Positions 7,442 through 13,210 of a DNA stretch of 14,852 bases are shown here, one piece after another; positions within the stretch are counted from its first letter, which is position 1, and the number at the start of each line of letters is the position of its first letter. The translations under genes were made by a program, and so were the position numbers. The stretch comes from CAVXAE01 sp044225565 (GTDB lineage: Bacteria > Pseudomonadota > Gammaproteobacteria > Steroidobacterales > Steroidobacteraceae), in the NCBI GenBank assembly GCA_044225565.1, contig JBGAIL010000118.1:1-14852 (forward strand), given 5' to 3'. Below the pieces are notes generated by a model. The model had not been told where the DNA came from. It saw only the letters and a list, made by a program, of their open reading frames with translations, and searched no databases.

Positions 7442-7819
7442 ATGCACAAGAGCTGCCTTGCCGGCTTCATCATCGACTGCCAGACCCCGGACCTCGACGA
7501 TGCCACCCGCTTCTGGTCGGGTGCACTCGGCATGCCGCTCGAGACCCGTGCGCCGCCCGAAGACAAATACCGCCGGCTGGACAGCGGCCCGGCCGGCCTG
7601 CACGTCGAGGTGCAGACCGTGCAGCACCCGAGCCGGGTGCACCTGGACATCGAGGCCGACGACGTCGAGGCCGAAGTCAAACGCCTGGAGCAGCTCGGCG
7701 CCCGGCGTATCGGGAAGGTCCACACCTGGGTGGTGATGGAGGCGCCCACCGGCCAGCGCTTCTGCGTGGTGCGGGCGCAATCAGCGACCTTCGCACAGCG
7801 CGCGAATCAGTGGCCCTAG
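7442..7819 (+). CDS. VOC superfamily (glyoxalase/bleomycin-resistance-like) protein
   Basis: This 125-residue cytoplasmic protein starts at ATG 7442 with GGGAG eight bases upstream. It contains one glyoxalase-like domain made of two beta-alpha-beta-beta-beta units: FIIDCQTPDLDDATRFWSGALGM at the start, LHVEVQT in the middle, RVHLDIEADDVEAEVKRLEQLGA opening the second half, and WVVMEAPTGQRFCVV near the end. Members of this superfamily use a metal ion for isomerase, dioxygenase or drug-binding chemistry, and substrates cannot be assigned from sequence alone. His/Glu candidates for metal binding include H/E in LHVEVQ and H in RVHLDIE. It lies 65 bp after the GIY-YIG gene with its own ribosome-binding site. 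CATAAT at 7407-7412 might be its -10 element. Confidence 0.85.
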   Translation: MHKSCLAGFIIDCQTPDLDDATRFWSGALGMPLETRAPPEDKYRRLDSGPAGLHVEVQTVQHPSRVHLDIEADDVEAEVKRLEQLGARRIGKVHTWVVMEAPTGQRFCVVRAQSATFAQRANQWP

Positions 7820-7850
7820 GGCGCAGGCGGGTGCCTGGCGTGCGGTAGGG

Positions 7851-7856
7851 TAGAAT
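7851..7856 (+). promoter_or_regulatory. Candidate -10 element for ppc
   Basis: TAGAAT lies 9 bases before the GTG start of ppc, in a context (GGGTAGAATCCGCGCC) resembling gammaproteobacterial -10 regions. Transcription would then begin within a few bases of the start codon, giving a leaderless or nearly leaderless mRNA, which fits the absence of a Shine-Dalgarno sequence. No good -35 is visible. Confidence 0.3.
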
Positions 7857-7865
7857 CCGCGCCCC

Positions 7866-10592
7866 GTGGTCCGCAGCCAGATCCATTTTCCGTCCCGCCA
7901 GGAGGCGCTGCGCGAGGACGTGCATGCGCTGGGCGCCATCGTGGGCGAGATCCTGCGGGAGCAGGGCGGCGCCGAGCTCATCGACATGGTGGAGCAGGAC
8001 CGCCTGTTCGCCATTGCGAGCCGCGAAGGCGACGCGAGCGCCGGAGCACAGCTCAAGACGCGCGTGCAGGGGCTGGCGCCACCCGTGGCGCGCGACCTGG
8101 TTAGGGCTTTCTCCAGCTGGTTCCAGGTGGTCAATCTCGCAGAGCGGGTGCACCGCATCCGCCGCCGGCGCGAGTATCTGTTGGCCGACAGCGAGAAGCC
8201 CCAGCCGCGCGGCGTCGAAGCGGCGCTCGTGGCGCTGAAGGCGCAGGGACTCTCGCTGGAAGACGTGCTCGCGCTGTTGGGCCGACTCAGCATCGAGCCG
8301 GTTTTCACCGCGCATCCCACCGAATCGACTCGCCGCACCATCCTTCGCAAGCACCAGCATCTGGCGCGTCTGCTCGTGGGGCGGCTCGATCCCACACTCA
8401 CACCCAACGAGAAGCGCAGCCTGTGGGGTGCGGTGCGCAGCGAGCTCACGGCTGGCTGGCAGACGGAAGACCATCCGCGCGAGAAGCTCACGGTGTCGGA
8501 CGAGCGGGAGCACGTCCTGTTCTATCTCAGCGAGGTGCTCTATCGCGTCGTGCCGACGTTCTACGACGAGATCGCACAGGCGCTGGAAAAGCTGTACGGC
8601 GTGCCGGCGGAAAGCTTCGAGCTGCCCTCCATCCTGCATTTCGGCACGTGGGTCGGCGGGGACATGGACGGCCACCCCGACGTGCACGCCAAATCGATCC
8701 GCGAGACGCTCGCCCGGCAGCAGCAGGTCATCGTCAATACCTACTTCGGCGAGTGCCAGAAGCTGGCCGAGCGGCTGTCGCAGAGCGCGAGCCGCATCGG
8801 CGTGCTGTCATCGCTGAGCAAGCGCATCGACGAATACATGACGCTGCTGCCCGGCGCGCGTACCAGCACGCCTGCGCGGCACGACCGCATGCCCTATCGC
8901 GTGTTCCTTGCGCAGATCGGCGAACGTCTGCGGTACACGTACGAGGGTCGGCCCAACGGATATCAGACGCCGCAGCAGTTCCGTGCGGACGTGCAGCTCA
9001 TCGCCGAGAGCCTGCGCACCCATAAGGGGCTCAACGCCGGGCATTTCGCAGTGCGTCGCCTGCTCCGACGCATCGACACCTTCGGGTTCCACGTGGCGTC
9101 GCTCGACATCCGCCAGCATACGAGCGTGCATCACGATGTCGTCGCGCGCGGCCTGGATGACGAGCGTTGGCACAATCGGACGAGTGAAGAGCGGCGTGCG
9201 CTGCTTTCCGCCGCCATCGAGCGGGATGCCGGCCCGCGAACGGATCTTCTCGCGTTGGGCAAACGCACGCTGACGGTGTTCGACGCAATGATGCAGGGGC
9301 GTCACCGCTACGGGCCGCGCGCGGTGGGCTATTTCGTGGTGAGTGGAGCCTCCGGAGCGGACGATGTGCTGGCGACGTTGCTCCTGGCGCGCTGGGCCGA
9401 GGCGTACGACAAGCGCACCGGCGAGATCGCACTGGATTTCGCGCCGATGTTCGATTCGATCGTCTCGCTCGAGCGCTGTGGTGAGGTCGTGCGCACGCTG
9501 CTGGCGGAGCCTGTTTATCGCAAGCACCTGGATGCGCGGGGCAGTCGGCAGTGTGTGCTCATCGGCTATTCGGACAGCAACAAGGACGGTGGCATTTGCG
9601 CTTCTCGCTTTGCCACGCATGAGGCGCAGCGCGCGCTTTCGCAGGGCCTGGCTGAAGCGGGGGAGCGTCACGTGATCTGTCACGCCCGGGGTGGCAGCAT
9701 CGCACGCGGCGGCGGGCGCATCGATACTCTGGTGTACGCTGCGCCCGAGGAGGCGGTGAACGGGATCTTGCGGTTCACGGAACAGGGCGAGGGACTGCAG
9801 CAGAGCTATGGTTTGAGGCCCATTGCCATGCGCACGCTCGAGCGTGCGTTCAACGCCCTCTCACAGCGCACCGCCGCGGTGAAAGCAGGTGCGTCGACTG
9901 CCACCGTGCAGCATTTGCAATGCGCGCGCACCCTGGCGGATGCGAGCCGGGACGCCTATCGCGCTCTCGTGTTCGGCGGTCTCGAGTTCCACCAGTATTT
10001 CCGCTCGGTCACCCCCATCGACGTCATCGAGCGCATGCAGATCGGCTCGCGGCCGATCCATCGGGGGCCCATCGAGACGGTCGAGTCGATGCGCGCCGTG
10101 CCCTGGGTGTTCGCCTGGACGCAGACGCGCCACATGCTCCCGGGATGGTTCGGTGCCGGAAGCGGCCTGGCCGCAGCCGCGAAAACGCACGGCCTGCCGG
10201 CATTGCGTGACGCTTACAACGGCTGGTTCTTCCTGCGCAACCTCATCGACGACGTCGAGGCGATGATGGCGCGCGCGGACCTCGATATCGCCGCCGCCTA
10301 TGCAGAGCTGGTGCCTCGGGGACTACGCCGCTATTGCGGCGACATCCGTCGGGAGTTCGAGCTGGCGAGGGAGCAGATCCTCTCCATGAAGGGCGAGAAA
10401 TCCGTGCTCGACACGGATCCCACCCTCCAGCGCTCGATCCAGCTGCGCAACCCGTATGTCGACCCGATGAACCTGATGCAGGTCGACCTGTTGATGCGCT
10501 GGCGCTCGAGCCAGCGCCAGGATCGCGACCTGTTCGATGCGCTGCTGGCGAGCATCAGTGGGATAGCGCAAGGCCTGCAGAGTACGGGGTGA
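7866..10592 (+). CDS. ppc: Phosphoenolpyruvate carboxylase
   Basis: This 908-residue cytoplasmic enzyme carboxylates PEP with bicarbonate to oxaloacetate, refilling the TCA cycle. Motifs in order: FTAHPTESTRR with catalytic His150, GGDMDGHPDV, YSDSNKDGG, CHARGGSIARGGG (His606, Arg608, Arg614), FRSVTPIDVIE, WVFAWTQTRHMLPGW, IQLRNPYVDPMN and the C-terminal QSTG. Length is close to the E. coli enzyme (883). The usual HGRGG loop reads HARGG. By alignment with the E. coli sequence as I remember it, the aspartate-inhibitor residues Lys773 and Asn881 are Arg803 and Ser906 here, while the counterparts of Arg587 and Arg832 (Arg614, Arg862) are kept, so feedback inhibition may differ. GTG 7866 is the assumed start; no Shine-Dalgarno is seen, but a -10-like TAGAAT sits just upstream. 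The last 38 bases overlap the convergent sigma-factor gene. Confidence 0.97.
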   Translation: MVRSQIHFPSRQEALREDVHALGAIVGEILREQGGAELIDMVEQDRLFAIASREGDASAGAQLKTRVQGLAPPVARDLVRAFSSWFQVVNLAERVHRIRRRREYLLADSEKPQPRGVEAALVALKAQGLSLEDVLALLGRLSIEPVFTAHPTESTRRTILRKHQHLARLLVGRLDPTLTPNEKRSLWGAVRSELTAGWQTEDHPREKLTVSDEREHVLFYLSEVLYRVVPTFYDEIAQALEKLYGVPAESFELPSILHFGTWVGGDMDGHPDVHAKSIRETLARQQQVIVNTYFGECQKLAERLSQSASRIGVLSSLSKRIDEYMTLLPGARTSTPARHDRMPYRVFLAQIGERLRYTYEGRPNGYQTPQQFRADVQLIAESLRTHKGLNAGHFAVRRLLRRIDTFGFHVASLDIRQHTSVHHDVVARGLDDERWHNRTSEERRALLSAAIERDAGPRTDLLALGKRTLTVFDAMMQGRHRYGPRAVGYFVVSGASGADDVLATLLLARWAEAYDKRTGEIALDFAPMFDSIVSLERCGEVVRTLLAEPVYRKHLDARGSRQCVLIGYSDSNKDGGICASRFATHEAQRALSQGLAEAGERHVICHARGGSIARGGGRIDTLVYAAPEEAVNGILRFTEQGEGLQQSYGLRPIAMRTLERAFNALSQRTAAVKAGASTATVQHLQCARTLADASRDAYRALVFGGLEFHQYFRSVTPIDVIERMQIGSRPIHRGPIETVESMRAVPWVFAWTQTRHMLPGWFGAGSGLAAAAKTHGLPALRDAYNGWFFLRNLIDDVEAMMARADLDIAAAYAELVPRGLRRYCGDIRREFELAREQILSMKGEKSVLDTDPTLQRSIQLRNPYVDPMNLMQVDLLMRWRSSQRQDRDLFDALLASISGIAQGLQSTG

Positions 10593-11082
10593 GTCCCCTG
10601 CCCGGGCGCGGGCTGCCTTCCAGAAGGCCGAGCAAGGTGTCGCGCGCCCGGGCCACGCGACTCTTGATCGTGCCCACGGCACACCCGCAGATCGAGGCCG
10701 CCTCTTCATAAGAGCAACCGTTGGCGCTCACCAGCATCAACGCATTGCGCTGGCCGGGCGAGAGCTCGCCGAGCGCGCGATTCAGGTCTCTCAGCTCGAG
10801 CTCGCCATCGTGATCCGGGCTCACGCTCGGCTCGGGCAGCGAGTCGGTGTCCACGCCTGGCGCCTCGAACTTGCGGCGACGCAGCTGCGAGTAATGCTCG
10901 TTGCGCACGATGGTGAAGAGCCACGCCTTGAGGTTCGTGCCAGGCGTGAAGCGGTCGATGTTTCGGAGCGCGCGCGCGAGCGCTTCCTGCACCAGGTCTT
11001 CGGCGCGCGTGTAGTCACGGCACAGCGAGCGAGCGAACGTATTGAGTTGCGGCACCAGTTCCACCATCTCTTGCGTCACCAT
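10555..11082 (-). CDS. ECF-type RNA polymerase sigma factor (EcfG-like sequence style)
   Basis: This 175-residue sigma-70 family protein starts at the ATG complementary to 11080-11082. Sigma-2 spans about residues 10-70 (LNTFARSLCRDYTRAEDLVQEALARAL, then FTPGTNLKAWLFTIVRNEHYSQLRRR). Sigma-4 spans about 98-153 (LSPGQRNALMLVSANGCSYEEAASICGCAVGTIKSRVARARDTL), with the linker between them lacking sigma-3. These motifs look like the EcfG/ECF26-29-type group. A tail of about 20 residues after sigma-4 is encoded opposite the end of ppc. No anti-sigma factor, PhyR or NepR gene is adjacent; ppc lies on one side and envelope lipoproteins on the other, so its control is not evident. It is divergent from the DUF4398/OmpA genes, which are plausible targets by position only. 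Confidence 0.93.
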   Translation of the reverse strand: MVTQEMVELVPQLNTFARSLCRDYTRAEDLVQEALARALRNIDRFTPGTNLKAWLFTIVRNEHYSQLRRRKFEAPGVDTDSLPEPSVSPDHDGELELRDLNRALGELSPGQRNALMLVSANGCSYEEAASICGCAVGTIKSRVARARDTLLGLLEGSPRPGRGLTPYSAGLALSH

Positions 11083-11294
11083 AGTTTTCCGAGCCTCCGC
11101 GTGAAGTGTCGCCTGATGTGGCGTGCAAGGTAGCGCCGCGCCGGCAAGTGCAAAGTCGGCATGTGAAGCAGCGTGAGCGAGGCCGCTTCCGAAGCTCCTG
11201 TCAGAAATGTCCTACGCGGCGTTCCGGGGCCGCATCTTGCTGTGATCACGGCACCGTCTTCTTTTACAGACAGGAATCACCGGAGGACTCACTC
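11083..11294. promoter_or_regulatory. Divergent control region between the sigma factor and DUF4398 lipoprotein genes
   Basis: This 212-bp gap must hold both promoters. An imperfect 16-bp dyad, GTCAGAAATGTCCTAC (11200-11215), has matching outer bases (GT..GA..AT..TC..AC) and may be an operator or part of an ECF-type promoter. On the minus strand a GGAAC (complement of 11221-11225) resembles an ECF -35, but no CGTT is found 16-17 bases downstream of it, so autoregulation is not demonstrated. Confidence 0.3.
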
Positions 11295-11690
11295 ATGACA
11301 GCGCACGGCGGAATGATCATCACGGTCTGCTCTCTGCTGGTCCTGGCGGGCTGCGCCGGCGAGGCGAAGCGGCCAGACGCGGAAATCGCCCGGGCCAACA
11401 CGCTCATCGAGCAGGCGGAGAAGGCGGGCGCGCAGCGCTATGCGGCCGCAGATCTGCAATCGGCACGCGACAAGCTGCAACAGGTGGAAGCGGCAGTGAA
11501 GAACGGCAAGGGAGAGTATGCGCTGCACCTCGCGCAGCAGGCATCGGTCGACGCGGAGCTCGCTGCGGCGCGCGCAGCGACTGGCGAAGCCCAGCGGGCT
11601 GCGGAAGAAGTGGAGAGAGGCACCTCGACGCTGCAGCAGGAAGCAGATCGCGGCGCTACCAACACCAATCCCGACGGCACGCCTCGCTGA
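11295..11690 (+). CDS. DUF4398-type lipoprotein
   Basis: This 131-residue protein starts at ATG 11295, which has GGAGG (11282-11286) eight bases upstream. The frame is open further up to 11106 but that part is unlike coding sequence and has no signal peptide. A signal sequence with lipobox LAGC puts Cys20 at the mature N-terminus. The rest is a helical, Ala/Gln/Glu-rich DUF4398-like domain (IARANTLIEQAEKAGAQRYA, then DLQSARDKLQQVEAAVKNGKG, then HLAQQASVDAELAAARA) with a polar tail. Such proteins are common beside OmpA-like lipoproteins; a structural or peptidoglycan-associated periplasmic role is likely, the exact function unknown. The next gene starts 31 bp downstream, so the two probably form an operon. 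Confidence 0.88.
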   Translation: MTAHGGMIITVCSLLVLAGCAGEAKRPDAEIARANTLIEQAEKAGAQRYAAADLQSARDKLQQVEAAVKNGKGEYALHLAQQASVDAELAAARAATGEAQRAAEEVERGTSTLQQEADRGATNTNPDGTPR

Positions 11691-11721
11691 AGCGCACAAC
11701 CTTTCACAGGAGTAACGACAC

Positions 11722-12606
11722 GTGAAGAGCAAACTGATAGTTCCCGTCGCAGTGGCGTCGATCCTTGCGGCCTGCGCTTCGGCGCCCAGCAAGAACGATC
11801 AACTGGATCAGGCGCGTTCCCAGGTGCAGACACTGTCTCAGGATCCGCTGGCCTCGCAGGCCGCGAGCCGTGAGCTGAATGCGGCGCGCGGCGAGCTGCA
11901 ACAGGCGGAGAGCGCTCTCGAGAAGAAACGTCCGCCGGAAGAAGTGACACATCTTGCCTATCTCGCTACCCGCCATGCCGAGATCGGTCAGGCGCGGATC
12001 GCAGAGGCGCGAGCACGCGAGCGCGTCGCGCAGGGCGAGGCGGATCGGAACCGGGTGCTGCTCGAGGCGCGTACGCGCGAGGCTGAAGCAGCCAAATCGC
12101 AGGCCCAGAGCAATGCGATGGCGGCGGAGGCGGCGCGTCAGGAAGCGCTCGCTGCGCGCGCCGATGCAGAGACGGCCGCTCAGCAGCTGGCCGCCCTGCA
12201 GGCCCAGCAGACCAGGCGTGGCATGGTGATGACCATGGGTGACGTGCTGTTCGATACCGGCAAGGCGACTTTGAAACCGGGAGCGGATCTCACGTTGAAC
12301 CGGCTCGGCGATTTCCTGCAGCAGAATTCCGATACGCGGATCATCGTCGAGGGTCACACGGACAGTCGCGGCTCGGACGAGTACAACCAGCAGCTGTCAC
12401 GGGAGCGGAGCCAGTCCGTAGCCAATGCGCTTGCCAGTCGGGGTGTGACTGCGGATCGGGTGCAGGTGGTCGGGCGCGGCGAGGGTTACCCCGTCGCGAG
12501 CAACGACGATGCGGCGGGAAGGCAGCAGAATCGGCGGGTGGAGATCATCTTCTCCGACCCGAAAGGGCAGTTCGCGGCTGGGGCGAACGAGGCGGCGGTG
12601 CGCTGA
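11722..12606 (+). CDS. OmpA-family lipoprotein with N-terminal DUF4398-like coiled region
   Basis: This 294-residue protein starts at GTG 11722 with AGGAG (11708-11712) nine bases upstream. The signal sequence ends in LAAC (Cys18), predicting a lipoprotein. Residues ~25-100 resemble the DUF4398 domain of the upstream gene (QLDQARSQVQTLSQDPLASQ, then ELNAARGELQQAESALEKK). Residues ~100-165 are Ala/Gln/Arg/Glu-rich and probably coiled coil. Residues ~172-278 are an OmpA C-terminal peptidoglycan-binding domain: DVLFDTGKATLKPGA, GHTDSRGS, NQQLSRERSQSVANAL and QNRRVEIIF. Asp214 and Arg229 match the pair that in other OmpA domains binds diaminopimelate. It likely ties the outer membrane to the cell wall, Pal-like. 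A Tol-Pal context is absent, so it is probably an accessory paralogue. Confidence 0.92.
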   Translation: MKSKLIVPVAVASILAACASAPSKNDQLDQARSQVQTLSQDPLASQAASRELNAARGELQQAESALEKKRPPEEVTHLAYLATRHAEIGQARIAEARARERVAQGEADRNRVLLEARTREAEAAKSQAQSNAMAAEAARQEALAARADAETAAQQLAALQAQQTRRGMVMTMGDVLFDTGKATLKPGADLTLNRLGDFLQQNSDTRIIVEGHTDSRGSDEYNQQLSRERSQSVANALASRGVTADRVQVVGRGEGYPVASNDDAAGRQQNRRVEIIFSDPKGQFAAGANEAAVR

Positions 12607-12664
12607 GGGGTGATGCGCGGCCGTGCGGGTGCCTGTGCTTGGGGTAAAAGAACAGCGCATCGAG

Positions 12665-12788
12665 GCGAGGTCCGGCTCGCAGAGGGGCTGGGAGGCACCG
12701 GCCGTAAGAGCCATCCCTGGCAGCCTCGTGAAAATGCGTCCTGCATTTTCAAGTGCCTTCCGCCCCAACCGCACCACCACCTCCGCTC
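12665..12788 (+). repeat. ~124-bp repeat, copy A (core in forward orientation)
   Basis: The left flank (12665-12698, ending GGGAGGCAC) is identical over 34 bp to copy B. The core (12699-12752) contains CGGCCGTAAGAGCC and a hairpin TGAAAATGC / GCATTTTCA (12729-12737 and 12743-12751). The right flank (12753-12788) begins GTGCCTTCCG and resembles that of copy B with roughly seven mismatches. The core is the reverse complement of copy B's core. Confidence 0.9.
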
Positions 12789-12840
12789 CCACCGCCGAAA
12801 AGACCGGACGAGGGGGAGGCGAGGTTCATTCACACATGAT

Positions 12841-12899
12841 TGGCCAGACTTCGCATGCCACTTACTTACACGCACTCGATCCGAGTGAAAGTCTGGCCA
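12841..12899. repeat. Nested stem-loop between the two repeat copies
   Basis: TGGCCAGACTT (12841-12851) and AAGTCTGGCCA (12889-12899) form a perfect 11-bp inverted repeat enclosing 37 bases. Inside, CACTCG (12873-12878) and CGAGTG (12882-12887) form a second 6-bp stem with a 3-base loop. This may be a miniature transposable element remnant, a structured RNA or a terminator-like element; no T-run follows. Confidence 0.75.
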
Positions 12900-12956
12900 C
12901 ACCTCGATCGGAAAGCGCAGACGCTATGCGAGATGTCGGGATTACGTCGGCGTGAA

Positions 12957-13081
12957 GCGAGGTCCGGCTCGCAGAGGGGCTGGGAGGCACGTGAAAATGC
13001 ATGGATGCATTTTCACGAGGCTGCCAGGGATGGCTCTTACGGCCGGTGCCTTCCGTCCCACCCGTGCCGCCGCCTCCGCTT
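12957..13081 (+). repeat. ~125-bp repeat, copy B (core inverted relative to copy A)
   Basis: The left flank (12957-12990) matches copy A over 34 bp in the same direction. The core (12991-13045) is the reverse complement of copy A's core, perfect over the last 39 bp. The right flank (13046-13081) starts GTGCCTTCCG like copy A. The core's hairpin is a near-perfect palindrome: 12-bp arms GTGAAAATGCAT (12991-13002) and ATGCATTTTCAC (13005-13016) around GG, extended one pair by C12990 and G13017. Confidence 0.9.
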
Positions 13082-13210
13082 CGCGGGCATCAAGGGAAGA
13101 GATCCTAGGGGGGGAAGCGGTCGCTCGAAGGCGGCCCCACCGCGTGCAGATTCCGAAGTTTCAGCGTGGCCCGAGGCACCCCCGAAACCGCCGCCAGCGT
13201 ACCCCCACCC

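Larger units (their letters stand above)
12607..13210. other. 604-bp non-coding stretch with repeats
   Basis: There is no credible gene here; the frames that cross it are shadows of the repeats or run antisense into rpoN. It contains two copies of a ~125-bp repeat (12665-12788 and 12957-13081) with opposite core orientation and a separate stem-loop (12841-12899). The remaining ~130 bp before the rpoN stop show nothing recognisable. It separates the 3' end of the OmpA operon from the 3' end of rpoN, so it is a convergent, downstream region. Confidence 0.8.

Noticed and set aside
8808..9683. 291-residue open frame antisense to ppc
   Set aside because: It is a composition-driven shadow of the PEP carboxylase frame, with no domain and no ribosome-binding site.
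11106..11294. 63-residue N-terminal extension of the DUF4398 lipoprotein
   Set aside because: It would bury the signal peptide and lipobox inside the protein; ATG 11295 has a good Shine-Dalgarno.
12665..13081. CRISPR array or integron attC sites
   Set aside because: There are only two copies with a 168-bp spacing and inverted cores; no short regular spacers, no cas gene, and no attC core sequences (GTTRRRY-type ends) or integrase.
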